A DNA stretch of 64,000 bases from Planctomicrobium sp051466335 (lineage in GTDB: Bacteria > Planctomycetota > Planctomycetia > Planctomycetales > Planctomycetaceae), in contig NZ_CP195793.1 in NCBI RefSeq assembly GCF_051466335.1, positions 2,542,001 through 2,606,000 on the forward strand, read 5' to 3'. The notes below the pieces were generated by a model, which was given only the letters and a program-made list of their open reading frames with translations, was not told the origin of the DNA and made no database searches. This document shows positions 41,756 to 50,699 of the stretch, piece by piece. Position 1 is the first letter of the stretch. Each line of letters opens with the position of its first letter. Both the position numbers and the translations under genes were made by a program.

Positions 41756-42617
41756 GGCTGCCTCCCCCCTGGTTAAACCGTTCGTGAATCAGTTTTCGTT
41801 CACGCATCAACATGAGTCCCACACCGCCACCTAACAAAATAACAGTCAGAACTCCGCTCACTTGAAGCAGTCTTCTGATGTTCCGACCATATGTCCCATC
41901 GTCAGGGTTGTACGAGAAACAGAATAACAAGACATGGTCAGCTGCGCTGCCCACCCGTCCTTCTGATGACTCAACCACTGCCAATCTCAAATCACGTGGA
42001 GCGAATTCCACTCCATACAAGTACCTTGAAACGATTCCAGTCGGAGTACACACCACAACACCGGCTGCATGCTGATATTGCTCGGTTTTCTCGTCCCACT
42101 TTGCACGGAAGCCAATGACTTGGCAAAGTTTGTCAATCGATTCTTTTTCGCCTGTCAGGAAGTGCCATCCATCGTTTGCTTCAGGCACCCCGTAACCGGC
42201 CAAATAGCCTTTTCGCTTTTGCTCAGCAAGTGCCGGCTTTTCAGTCGGATCAATACTGAACGTAACAATCTGAAAGTCTTTCCCGGCTGTCATTCCGACT
42301 GATGCATGAAGGCCTCTTAACCCTCGCACCATGCCGTTCAGCTCAAGTCCGCAGAGCATCGGGCATTTGTAGTAAACCGGCATCAGGATGACCGGCTTAT
42401 CTCCGAAATATGAACCGAGTTCGACGGTTTTCCCTGACTGGTCTTTGAACTGTAGATCGAGAGGTATTTTCTCTCCCATACGCTGGTCAAAGCCGATGTC
42501 CTTGGGAGGCCCCTGGGCGAATCCAGCGGATCCCACTACCAGGTTCAGCAGCAGTGCTACGGCTGTAACACATGCAAAACTGATCCAGTGAGTGTCAGGG
42601 ACGTACCGGGAATTCAT
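41748..42617 (-). CDS. SCO1/SenC-type copper chaperone
   Basis: A 289-residue membrane-anchored thioredoxin-like protein. Signal/anchor segment: MNSRYVPDTHWISFACVTAVALLLNLVVG. The Cu-binding motif is PVYYKCPMLCGLELNG (CxxxC), and the distal His is in QYQHAAGVVVCTP. A C-terminal hydrophobic segment (VSGVLTVILLGGGVGLML) gives an additional membrane anchor, which is unusual for SCO. SCO proteins deliver copper to CuA of subunit II, which fits its position directly upstream of ctaC. ATG 42617 overlaps the stop of the upstream gene (ATGA); the frame continues to 42701 but the family start is here. Confidence 0.9.
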   Translation of the reverse strand: MNSRYVPDTHWISFACVTAVALLLNLVVGSAGFAQGPPKDIGFDQRMGEKIPLDLQFKDQSGKTVELGSYFGDKPVILMPVYYKCPMLCGLELNGMVRGLRGLHASVGMTAGKDFQIVTFSIDPTEKPALAEQKRKGYLAGYGVPEANDGWHFLTGEKESIDKLCQVIGFRAKWDEKTEQYQHAAGVVVCTPTGIVSRYLYGVEFAPRDLRLAVVESSEGRVGSAADHVLLFCFSYNPDDGTYGRNIRRLLQVSGVLTVILLGGGVGLMLMRERKLIHERFNQGGGSHA

Positions 42618-42991
42618 TCTGTTTTTCCGTATTTCGAAACAATCAGTTCCATTGCTCGACTGACTGGAATATGGGCCAGATTTTGTTTCTGGTCGATCCA
42701 ACCGTATCCATCGAGAATATGAGCCTGCTTGTCGTCGTAGATCTTGCGGCTTGCTCGCTGGTTGTAATCCAGTGGTGCACTCCGATTAATTCGATTCTGC
42801 TGTTCAAACTTGTCGCTCGGATGAACGATTGCGACTCCGTCAGCCAATGCCAACTGGAAAGCTCTCATCAATCCCATCGAAACAATGATCAAGGTGACCA
42901 GTCCAATCAATCCGGCCCAAAGGATTCCGGTCTTGATTTTGACCCGTTCTTCGATCGGGTCCCCTGGTGCATAGTGATGTTCGTCACTCAT
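42614..42991 (-). CDS. small membrane protein of the ACIII-oxidase operon, unknown function
   Basis: A 125-residue protein with one hydrophobic segment at about 24-45 (GILWAGLIGLVTLIIVSMGLMRAF). The soluble part contains LDYNQRASRKIYDDKQAHILDGYGWIDQKQNLAHIPVSRAMELI, which has the spacing of assembly or linker proteins. I do not know a characterised homologue. It is flanked by actF, whose stop overlaps its ATG by four bases, and by SCO, whose ATG overlaps its stop by four. This double coupling suggests a role in the complex or its assembly. Confidence 0.7.
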   Translation of the reverse strand: MSDEHHYAPGDPIEERVKIKTGILWAGLIGLVTLIIVSMGLMRAFQLALADGVAIVHPSDKFEQQNRINRSAPLDYNQRASRKIYDDKQAHILDGYGWIDQKQNLAHIPVSRAMELIVSKYGKTE

Positions 42992-44193
42992 GTGGTTACT
43001 CCTGCTGCATGATCGGCAGCGTGAGTTTCGGCTGCGTGATGACCTTCGTTGACAATTACTTCAGCAAGGCTGTTAAACTTCCGCTGGAAGACTGTGATCC
43101 AGACTCCACCGATCGCGATGATGGAAACAATCGCCGCGAGGACTGATAGAAGGGGTTGGCTGAAAGTTGCCCCCTTCATTGCCTGCAGTGGTGTTGAAGG
43201 AATCAAGGTCCACATTGTGTCAATGGCACACATAACAAGCAGCAGACCTGCAACGCAACGGAGCGCAGTCCGACTTCGTTTTACTGGACGTGCCAGCAGC
43301 AAAACGAATGGAAGCACGAAATGGAGACCGAAGAGAATGAACGAAACTGGGGTCCAGAACGGAGTCTGTCGCTGAACAAACCAATCGATTTCCGCTGCGA
43401 TATCACCGGTCCAGATCAGCACGTACTGAGAGAACGAGGTGTAGGTCCAGAGGATGTTGAAGCCCTGCTGGAGGTTACCCAGTTCAAGAACGCGTTCGTT
43501 CTGGTACCAAGTCTGATTGTGGAGTCGTGTGAGACGCCAGATGATGCAGAACGCCAGAGCGGAAATTCCGCAGTTGAGCGTACGAATCACTGGATACATT
43601 GACGATGCCCAAGTGGGAGTCAACGCCATCATGAAATTGACGGAAATCAGTGCGAAGGTCACAAAGAACACCAGAATTCCCATCGCTGGTGCGAACTGTG
43701 GAAGACTGACTTGCGGATTGTTGACGACCTTCTTGTAACGCCCGAGTTGCAGGGCTGCGTATCCAAGCCAGATCAACGAGACCACTGCGTAGCCGATCCA
43801 AACTGTGGATGGCTTCAGAAGGACCTGCTGATGAGAATTGAGATGCTCGTACTTAACAGGGTCTGCCCAAGGAAAGACGTATGATGCGCCCAATCCGAGG
43901 AGAGCAAAAAAGATCAGGGACGTCAGCAGTGTGCCCACCCCGGCGTGAAGTTCACGATAAATGAACAGTCCCCAACGTCCGCCTGTTGTCCCATGAATCA
44001 GGGAAAGTCCCAAACATCCGCAGGAAATGCTGAGCCAGAAGACTGCCCCAACAAGATACCCGGCCCAAAATGCTTGAGGGGAGGAGAACGCCAGGACGAC
44101 GCAGATGATGGCTGCAACGACAGACCCGACGAGCCACTTCCCGACGGGAGATTGGCCAGCTTGTGTGTCGATTTGTTTCAGCGGTGCGGTCAT
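42988..44193 (-). CDS. actF: ACIII subunit ActF (quinol:cytochrome c oxidoreductase membrane subunit)
   Basis: A 401-residue integral membrane protein with about ten hydrophobic segments, the ActF component of Alternative Complex III, which is paralogous to ActC and the NrfD family. Typical segments are AFWAGYLVGAVFWLSISCGCLGLSLIHGTTGGRWG near the N-terminus, LLLTSLIFFALLGLG, and the C-terminal ILFGLHFVLPFVLLLARP. ACIII replaces the bc1 complex, oxidising quinol at the membrane subunits. The stop overlaps the next ATG by four bases. Nineteen bases separate it from actE. Confidence 0.93.
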   Translation of the reverse strand: MTAPLKQIDTQAGQSPVGKWLVGSVVAAIICVVLAFSSPQAFWAGYLVGAVFWLSISCGCLGLSLIHGTTGGRWGLFIYRELHAGVGTLLTSLIFFALLGLGASYVFPWADPVKYEHLNSHQQVLLKPSTVWIGYAVVSLIWLGYAALQLGRYKKVVNNPQVSLPQFAPAMGILVFFVTFALISVNFMMALTPTWASSMYPVIRTLNCGISALAFCIIWRLTRLHNQTWYQNERVLELGNLQQGFNILWTYTSFSQYVLIWTGDIAAEIDWFVQRQTPFWTPVSFILFGLHFVLPFVLLLARPVKRSRTALRCVAGLLLVMCAIDTMWTLIPSTPLQAMKGATFSQPLLSVLAAIVSIIAIGGVWITVFQRKFNSLAEVIVNEGHHAAETHAADHAAGVTT

Positions 44194-44212
44194 GGGATGT
44201 TTTGTCAGTACG

Positions 44213-44848
44213 TTATTTGAGGTGGTCGAGATCAGACTGGTTCAGTTCATCGGTCGTCGCATTCTGGCTGAGCTGTAAGGCTCGGACGTAGGCTGCGATT
44301 GCCCAACGATCTTCTGAAGGAATCCGGTTGCCGAATCGTGGCATTCGTCCAACCCCTTCTTTGATCGTGACGAACAAGTGACCGTCTGGGACATCTCTCA
44401 AACGATCGATGTGGTAACTCGGAGGAGCTGGAAAGCCACGTTGAACCACTAGTCCATCACCCTGCCCTGTTGCGCCGTGGCAACCCGAGCAGAAAATGTT
44501 GTACCGCTGCTGTCCACGGGCCAGAAGCTCTGGTGTGACCGGAACTGGGATCTTCGCAAGGAGTTGTTCTCCTTCGCGACCGGAGTTGACCGGCGTCACA
44601 AGATAGTCTTGCCCGCGAGCAATCGTTCCAGGTACTGGAGTACGACGGTCAGGGGTCAGAAACTCAACTTTGTGTGGTTCCATTGTGTCCACACGACCTT
44701 GATTCGCCATCTCCTGAGTACAGCCAACTAGAAAGAGTTGGGCTGACATCAGAAGAGCAGTAACGCTCCAGCTTTTCATCGAACTGTGATTCTTCCCTGA
44801 TGGGAGTGACTTCGATGCTGCCTGAATTTCACGTTGCCGAAGGAACAT
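44213..44848 (-). CDS. actE: ACIII subunit ActE, monohaem cytochrome c lipoprotein
   Basis: A 211-residue exported cytochrome c. The CxxCH haem site is in YNIFCSGCHGATGQGDG, with a likely axial Met in RMPRFGNRI. The signal is a lipoprotein type (MKSWSVTALLMSAQLFLVGC, Cys near residue 43), preceded by a 23-residue n-region. The start is ATG 44848 because a perfect GAAGGAGG lies directly upstream, within the end of actD; the ATG at 44779 has a poor site. The C-terminal helix WAIAAYVRALQL completes the fold. The subunit is the likely electron outlet from ACIII. Confidence 0.93.
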   Translation of the reverse strand: MFLRQREIQAASKSLPSGKNHSSMKSWSVTALLMSAQLFLVGCTQEMANQGRVDTMEPHKVEFLTPDRRTPVPGTIARGQDYLVTPVNSGREGEQLLAKIPVPVTPELLARGQQRYNIFCSGCHGATGQGDGLVVQRGFPAPPSYHIDRLRDVPDGHLFVTIKEGVGRMPRFGNRIPSEDRWAIAAYVRALQLSQNATTDELNQSDLDHLK

Positions 44849-45377
44849 GGATGACCTCCTTCGCGTGAAGTTCTTCCAACAGCTTCTTGGTTTCATCCAA
44901 GTCGAACAGTGGATCTGTTGATTGAATCTCAATGAACAATCCGTCGGTGCTTGCTCGAGCGAATTCCGGAACTGCAAAAATCGGGTGATGCAGACGTGGG
45001 AGTCCGTTCAACAACAACATTCCGAAGACTGTCGTGAGTACTGAAAAGAGGATCATGCATTCAAACGTCACTGGAATGAACGCAGGCCAGCTGTTGAATG
45101 GCCGTCCACCAATGTTGATTGGATAGGCAATGACCGAAATCCAATACTGCATCGAGAAACCGACTGTGAGTCCGGTTGCTCCTCCCATCGCGACCAGCCA
45201 TGCAAGCTTTGTGCGTGGGAATCCGAGTGCTGCTGACAACCCTTCAATCGGGATTGAGGAGTAGGCTTCAACCTTACGGTAGCCTTTGTCTGTCAGAGCT
45301 TGAGCAGCATGAACCAACGCATCAGTGTCGTTGAATTCCGCTAGATATCCGTATGTCTGTGAAGGGTCAGCTTTCAT
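44829..45377 (-). CDS. actD: ACIII subunit ActD (DUF3341)
   Basis: A 182-residue membrane protein of the DUF3341 family, the ActD subunit of ACIII. An N-terminal soluble part (YGYLAEFNDTDALVHAAQALTDKGYRKVEAYSSIPIEGL) precedes two hydrophobic segments (WLVAMGGATGLTVGFSMQYWISVIAYPIN; PVTFECMILFSVLTTVFGMLLLNGLP). It has no cofactor motif. The gene overlaps the ActC stop by four bases and extends past the actE start by 20 bases, placing it in the translationally coupled run. Confidence 0.94.
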   Translation of the reverse strand: MKADPSQTYGYLAEFNDTDALVHAAQALTDKGYRKVEAYSSIPIEGLSAALGFPRTKLAWLVAMGGATGLTVGFSMQYWISVIAYPINIGGRPFNSWPAFIPVTFECMILFSVLTTVFGMLLLNGLPRLHHPIFAVPEFARASTDGLFIEIQSTDPLFDLDETKKLLEELHAKEVIHVPSAT

Positions 45378-46744
45378 TTGTGATCCCCTTCCCCATGGTG
45401 ATGGGCGACTTCACGGATTTCGAAGATCGAGATCATTGGAAGCACGCGGATAAAGATGAACAACAAGCAGACGAACAATCCCATGGTGCCGATATAGGTA
45501 GACCAATCCCAGAACGTTGGGTAGTAGGAATCCCATGACGATGGCATGAAGTCGCTCGACAAACTTGTCACAACGATCACGAATCGTTCCAGCCACATTC
45601 CGATGTTAATGATGATCGAAACTGTGAACAGGACCCATACATTCTTTCGTGCCCATGGGAACCACAGGATCTGTGGAATTGCCACGTTGCAGAGGATTAG
45701 AGCCCAGTATGACCACCAGTACTCGCCGAACATACGATTCAACATCATGTGTTCTTCGTACAGATGAGTCGTGTAGTAGGCGACGAAATGCTCGAGGAGA
45801 TATCCGTATGCAACCACGATACCGGCTGCCAACATCACCTTCGCCATTTGGTCGAAGTGCCACTCGGAGAGATACTCACGAAGGCCATAAGCCCATCGCA
45901 ACGGAAGCCCGATGGTGATCACCATCGCGAATCCTGAGTAAATCGCACCGGCCACGAAGTACGGAGGGAACACTGTTGCGTGCCATCCGGGAACCTGAGC
46001 GAATGCAAAGTCAAAACTAACGATCGTATGAACCGAGACCACCAGAGGTGTCGCCAAACCAGCAAGCAGCAGGTAGGCCTCAGTGTATCGGGTCCAGTGA
46101 CGTGCCGATCCACGCCATCCGAGTGCCAACAGACCGTAGATCACCTGGGACAGTTTGCTCTTGGAGCGGTCCCGCAGTGTCGCGAGGTCAGGGATCAAAC
46201 CGATGTACCAGAACAGCAGTGATGTTGTAGCGTAAGTACTTACAGCGAAGCAGTCCCATACCAGTGGGCTACGCCACTGAGGCCAAACACCCATCGTGCT
46301 TGGGTAAGGGAACAGCCAGAAAAAGTACTGTGGACGACCCAGGTGGATCAGCGGGAAAATTCCCGCACAGGCCACCGCGAACAACGTCATCGCTTCTGCA
46401 AATCGGTTGATCGAAGTACGCCATTCTTGCTTGAACAGCAGGAGAACCGCGGAAATCAACGTTCCGGCGTGACCGATACCGATCCACCAAACGAAGTTAA
46501 TAATCGCAAAACCCCATGCAACCGGGACGTTCAAACCCCAGATACCAACCCCTTTGATGAAGAGGTAAGTGATGCTCACAAGAAGCAACATCAACAGTGC
46601 AAATCCGATCGCAAAACCGACGAACCACCCTGCGGGGGTCGTGTCAGCTGTGACGATTCCTGCAATCTCATCAGTGACTCGTCTGAGCTTCTTCTGAGTC
46701 TTTGCGTGTACCGCAGCGGATCGTGGAGGAGTGTGGGCGCTCAT
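45374..46744 (-). CDS. actC: ACIII subunit ActC (NrfD-like membrane subunit)
   Basis: A 456-residue integral membrane protein of the NrfD/PsrC family with about ten helices, the ActC subunit thought to carry the main quinol site of ACIII. Typical parts are NVPVAWGFAIINFVWWIGIGHAGTLISAVLLLF, GIFPLIHLGRPQYFFWLFPYP, YIGLIPDLA, and VSVHTIVSFDFAFAQVPGWHATVFPPYFVAGAIYSG. The ATG at 46744 overlaps the actB stop (ATGA); the frame starts six residues earlier but without a better site. A C-terminal His-rich tail (VAHHHGEGDHK) is present. Confidence 0.95.
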   Translation of the reverse strand: MSAHTPPRSAAVHAKTQKKLRRVTDEIAGIVTADTTPAGWFVGFAIGFALLMLLLVSITYLFIKGVGIWGLNVPVAWGFAIINFVWWIGIGHAGTLISAVLLLFKQEWRTSINRFAEAMTLFAVACAGIFPLIHLGRPQYFFWLFPYPSTMGVWPQWRSPLVWDCFAVSTYATTSLLFWYIGLIPDLATLRDRSKSKLSQVIYGLLALGWRGSARHWTRYTEAYLLLAGLATPLVVSVHTIVSFDFAFAQVPGWHATVFPPYFVAGAIYSGFAMVITIGLPLRWAYGLREYLSEWHFDQMAKVMLAAGIVVAYGYLLEHFVAYYTTHLYEEHMMLNRMFGEYWWSYWALILCNVAIPQILWFPWARKNVWVLFTVSIIINIGMWLERFVIVVTSLSSDFMPSSWDSYYPTFWDWSTYIGTMGLFVCLLFIFIRVLPMISIFEIREVAHHHGEGDHK

Positions 46745-49700
46745 GCGTTCTCCTTCCATGATTTCAGAGCTGGATTTGGATTCAAAATTGCAGCGTGATA
46801 TGACGTGCGTGGACGAGTATTCAGATCGGCCAAAATTCCGTAGTTCAACGGATGTGCCTTCGTTTGGGCGACGGCACTCTGTGGATCCGCAAGGTTACCG
46901 AAGCTGATTGCCTCAGATGGGCAAACTGCCTGGCAAGCGGTCACAACTTCACCGTCGCGAATCTCACGACCTTCCATCTTTGCCTGGATTCGGCTGTCGC
47001 TGATGCGCTGGACGCAGTAAGTGCATTTCTCCATCACACCGCGGCTTCTCACCGACACGTTCGGATTCTCTTTCAACTGCAGAATTGGCAACAGTTTCTC
47101 TTCCGTGTGGTAATCAAGGAAGTTGAAACGACGTGCCTTGTACGGGCAGTTGTTCGAGCAGTAACGTGTTCCAATGCAGCGGTTGTAGGTCATCTCATTG
47201 AGACCTTCATCGCTGTGTGTTGTCGCACCGACCGGGCAAACCGGCTCACATGGAGCGTGTTCGCAGTGCATACACATCACCGGCTGGCTGTGCACCATAT
47301 CCGGATTGTTGGGATCTTCACCGACAAAGTAAGTGTCGATTCGCAACCAATGCATTTCACGGCCGCGAGAAACCTGATCGGCTCCAACGACGGGGATATT
47401 ATTTTCAGATTGGCAAGCGACAACGCAAGCACTACAGCCAGCACAGGCCCCGAGATTGATTGTCAATCCCCACTGATTCCCTTCCATCTTGTGGTCTGGG
47501 TAGAAAGTGGAGTTATTGACGCCGGGAATGTGCTTACGCCATGCCAGTGGATCTGCGTCGTGTGCCGCATCATGGTCATGGTCGTGGTCATGGTCATGGT
47601 CATGACTTGATTCTTCACCGTGTTTATCTTCGGTGTGATCGTCATGGTGCTCTTCGTGATGATCGAAGGCACCGTGATGATGGTCTTGCGCGAAGCTCGG
47701 GTGACTCGGATCCTTCTGGTATTCCTCGAGAGTTCCGAATCGGACGAAGTCACGTCCTTTGAGCAGGAAGTGGTGCTGCGTTGCGGGCAACAAAGCACGA
47801 TCTGCCAATTTGTGGACTGCTCCGGAAGTGACCCATGCTTCATTGGTCGAACGAAGCGGGTTGGTGTTCACTCCAACGACGTCAGCACCGTCAACTTCAC
47901 GGCCTTGACCAACAGTCAGAGCGATGACGTCGTTTGGCATTCCCGCCTGAACCCAGACTGGGATACTGATTTTGCGCTCGCCAACAGTAATCTCAATCAC
48001 GTCACGTGATTTGATTCCGTTGAGTCGCTCTGCTGTCGCTGGGCTAATCCAAGCTGTGTTACCCCAAGTGAGCTTGGAGAACGCCTGTGGAAGCTCCTGC
48101 ATCCAGCCGTTGGTCGCGTACCGTCCATCAAAGACCGCTGGGTCATTGCGGAAGACGACGGTCAGGGCATTCCCTTCAGCAGCTGGCAACCCCGGTAGGG
48201 CCGCTGATTCCGCCAATGAGGACGCTGCAAATGTGACAGAGGTCGTTGGTGCAGGACGATCTTTGACCAGACCGTCGTGAAGGGCCTGACCCCATTTGGT
48301 TTCGACGTCGTTACGGAATCGCTTTGTCCAGAACGCACGGACGGTTTCGTAACCGCTCTGTGATCCCTGATTGAGGAGAATGTTCAGGATCTGATGTGCC
48401 GAACGTCCTTCGTAGAGCGGACGAATCAGAGGCTGAATGATGGAAGTCGTTCCATCAGCTGCCTGGGTATCGCTCCACTCTTCGAGGAAGTGGGTCGCTG
48501 GCAGGTGCCAAGTGACCTTCTTCGCTGTCGCATCAACGTGAAGGCTGTGGTAGACAGTCGTCTTCACTTTTCCGGATGTCAGCAATTCGCCGAATTTCAG
48601 GTCAGCTGGTGCGGAGAAGACAGGGTCTCCACCGAGAATCAGCAATGTGGAAACTTTTCCATCCTGAATCGATGCTGCCAGTTCCTGAATTGTGCCATGT
48701 TCGACATCTTCAATGGCACTGATCGGATTGCTGTAAACGACAGCCTTTCCGTTATTCGCCAATGCATTGTTGATGGCGTGGGCGAGGACCTGAACGGCGA
48801 TTGGCTGGGTTTCACCAACCATCACGACAGCTCGCGGGCCGGCTGCTTTCAGATCGTCTGCAACAGCGGTAATCCACTGCTCGTACTTGCCAACAATCAA
48901 CCCGCTCATTCCGGGGATGACAGCTGGAGAGAGTCCGAATTTCTCAGCGACGCCGTAGAGGATTGCTGCAACATCAGCTGGTGGCAGACGCAACCAGTGG
49001 TCGGCCTTTGCACCAGTGATCGAAGGGACTGTTTCGACAACGTAGAGTCGGTTCAGGTTGGCTTTGCCGTTTGCTTCCACCTTACGGCGGCGTGCAAATT
49101 CGCGGCTCAATCTTACTTTCGAAGGACCTTCGCCGAGGAAGTTGCCGTCGATTGACAGGATCACGTCGACTTCGCTGAGGTCATATCGATGAGCAACATG
49201 CTTACCGAATGCCAACTTGGAAGCAGCTGCCGCATTTCCACTGACCGACGGCTCGTACTGGTACCACTTCGCTGCTGTGTTGCTCAGCAGGTATCGTTCG
49301 AGCTGTGATCGCAGTGTCGGAGAAAGGATCTCTCCGGTGAGGATTGCGAGTCCTTCACCTTTGACTTCACGAAAGCTTTCGACTCCGGAGTTGAATTCCG
49401 CGAGGAATTCAGCCCAATCACTGATGCGATTATGGTGTCGAATAACTGTCGATCGGTGCGGATCGTACAGATCGAGAATGCTTGCCTGGGAGTAACTGTC
49501 AGTCGCTCCGAGGCTGATCGGGTGATCCGGATTTCCTTCGACCTTGGTCGGGCGTCCGTCGTGGCTTTCCACGAGAACACCAATCGCACCTCCGACGTGT
49601 GGAATTGCAGTTGCGTAGAACTGCTTTTTCCCCGGAATCATGTTTTCCGGCGTTTCCACGTAGGGAACGATTTTTTCTTCGGGCTGCCGTGGATTGCAAC

Positions 49701-49908
49701 CTGTGAGACCAGCGAGAGCAAAGGATGCTCCCATAGTCTTCAAGAAATTCCGGCGAGATGGTTCATCAAGCCACCACTCTGCTCCAACCGCATATTCGCG
49801 TTCAACACGGCTGAGAAATTCCGGGTCATTGGAATACTCTTCGAGCGAACGCCAGACGGGCTGACGAGCGGTAGTCAATTCTGGAGGCTGTGTGCCCAGC
49901 TGCTTCAC
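46741..49908 (-). CDS. actB: ACIII subunit ActB (molybdopterin-oxidoreductase-like, with iron-sulfur domain)
   Basis: A 1055-residue exported subunit. A Tat-type signal (SRRNFLKTMGASFALAGLTGC, Arg-Arg at 52-53) follows a 50-residue N-terminal extension. Residues to about 750 form a molybdopterin-oxidoreductase-like domain that in ACIII normally lacks the cofactor. A His/Asp-rich linker of about 37 residues (near 760-795) joins it to a C-terminal ferredoxin domain with CAGCSACVVACQ, CMHCEHAPCEPVCP, CIGTRYCSNNCP and CTYCVQRI...ACQAVCP. That is the cysteine set for four clusters in ActB2. The linker is a (HD)n repeat, seen in DNA as a CATGGT array. Confidence 0.95.
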   Translation of the reverse strand: MKQLGTQPPELTTARQPVWRSLEEYSNDPEFLSRVEREYAVGAEWWLDEPSRRNFLKTMGASFALAGLTGCNPRQPEEKIVPYVETPENMIPGKKQFYATAIPHVGGAIGVLVESHDGRPTKVEGNPDHPISLGATDSYSQASILDLYDPHRSTVIRHHNRISDWAEFLAEFNSGVESFREVKGEGLAILTGEILSPTLRSQLERYLLSNTAAKWYQYEPSVSGNAAAASKLAFGKHVAHRYDLSEVDVILSIDGNFLGEGPSKVRLSREFARRRKVEANGKANLNRLYVVETVPSITGAKADHWLRLPPADVAAILYGVAEKFGLSPAVIPGMSGLIVGKYEQWITAVADDLKAAGPRAVVMVGETQPIAVQVLAHAINNALANNGKAVVYSNPISAIEDVEHGTIQELAASIQDGKVSTLLILGGDPVFSAPADLKFGELLTSGKVKTTVYHSLHVDATAKKVTWHLPATHFLEEWSDTQAADGTTSIIQPLIRPLYEGRSAHQILNILLNQGSQSGYETVRAFWTKRFRNDVETKWGQALHDGLVKDRPAPTTSVTFAASSLAESAALPGLPAAEGNALTVVFRNDPAVFDGRYATNGWMQELPQAFSKLTWGNTAWISPATAERLNGIKSRDVIEITVGERKISIPVWVQAGMPNDVIALTVGQGREVDGADVVGVNTNPLRSTNEAWVTSGAVHKLADRALLPATQHHFLLKGRDFVRFGTLEEYQKDPSHPSFAQDHHHGAFDHHEEHHDDHTEDKHGEESSHDHDHDHDHDHDAAHDADPLAWRKHIPGVNNSTFYPDHKMEGNQWGLTINLGACAGCSACVVACQSENNIPVVGADQVSRGREMHWLRIDTYFVGEDPNNPDMVHSQPVMCMHCEHAPCEPVCPVGATTHSDEGLNEMTYNRCIGTRYCSNNCPYKARRFNFLDYHTEEKLLPILQLKENPNVSVRSRGVMEKCTYCVQRISDSRIQAKMEGREIRDGEVVTACQAVCPSEAISFGNLADPQSAVAQTKAHPLNYGILADLNTRPRTSYHAAILNPNPALKSWKENA
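47571..47606. repeat. 6-bp CATGGT microsatellite in actB
   Basis: Six near-perfect copies of catggt (one is gtggt variant) encode the (His-Asp)n stretch in the minus-strand ActB linker. The unit length preserves the frame. Confidence 0.85.
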
Positions 49909-50051
49909 TCTATTTCCCTAACTAAGCTTTAACCGTATCCCACGAGGACCGCGGCTAAACCGGGTGCTCCGATTACAATGAACTGTTGAACTGATGTGAC
50001 AGGCAGACTTTCGTCCGTCTCACCACAAACGGTTCGCATCAAACTGAATTC

Positions 50052-50699
50052 TTAACGGTGACAGGCAGTGCAGTTTGTCTGGCTCTTGATATGATGAGCC
50101 GCGACGAGATCAGCACCTGTAGGCGTCTTGTCATCGGGCTTCCACCCCATGGCAAACACGTCAGCTGTAGGTCGAACGTTATCTTCTGGATTGCGGTGGC
50201 AGTCGAGACACCATTCCATGTGAAGCGTGTTCTGTCGCCACATGAGTGGCATTTCATCGACTCGTCCATGGCATCGCTCACATGCGATCCCTTTGCTCAC
50301 GTGAATTCCGTGATGGAAATACACGTAGTCAGGGGCATCGTGAACGCGAGTCCATTCGATCGGTTTGTTTTCGCGGAGGCTTTCGCGAATCGGCTCCAGC
50401 ATTTTTGCATCACCCCAAAGTTGGGAGTGGCAGTTCATGCAGACTTCGGTGGACGGAATACCAGCAAATGCTTCGGTTTCAACCGAGGTGTGGCAATAAC
50501 GGCAATCGAGGCCGACTTCACCAACGTGATGCAGGTGGCTGAAAGGTACCGGTTGTGAACGTGTCACACCCGCTTCCGTGAAATACGGGGAGCGGACAAG
50601 GAACCAACCCAGCGCGCCCAACGATGCAGCAAAGAATGCAGCACCAAAGATGCTCACCCGAGCAATGGTATTCATACTGGGATGAAAGACCTGTGGCAT
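50052..50699 (-). CDS. actA: ACIII subunit ActA, pentahaem cytochrome c
   Basis: A 215-residue membrane-anchored multihaem cytochrome and the first gene of the operon. An N-terminal helix (ARVSIFGAAFFAASLGALGWFLV) anchors it. Five CxxCH motifs are present: CRYCH, CMNCH, CERCH, CLDCH and CTACH, with extra His residues (HLHHVGEVG, HHGIHVSKG) likely as axial ligands, as expected for ActA of ACIII. It passes electrons from quinol toward ActE. ATG 50699 is taken as start; the frame runs on to 50864 but the family begins here. The first 142 bases after its stop lead into actB. Confidence 0.95.
   Translation of the reverse strand: MPQVFHPSMNTIARVSIFGAAFFAASLGALGWFLVRSPYFTEAGVTRSQPVPFSHLHHVGEVGLDCRYCHTSVETEAFAGIPSTEVCMNCHSQLWGDAKMLEPIRESLRENKPIEWTRVHDAPDYVYFHHGIHVSKGIACERCHGRVDEMPLMWRQNTLHMEWCLDCHRNPEDNVRPTADVFAMGWKPDDKTPTGADLVAAHHIKSQTNCTACHR

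Noticed and set aside
46852..47610. Plus-strand frame of 252 codons
   Set aside because: Entirely antisense to the iron-sulfur part of ActB, which has clear cysteine motifs.
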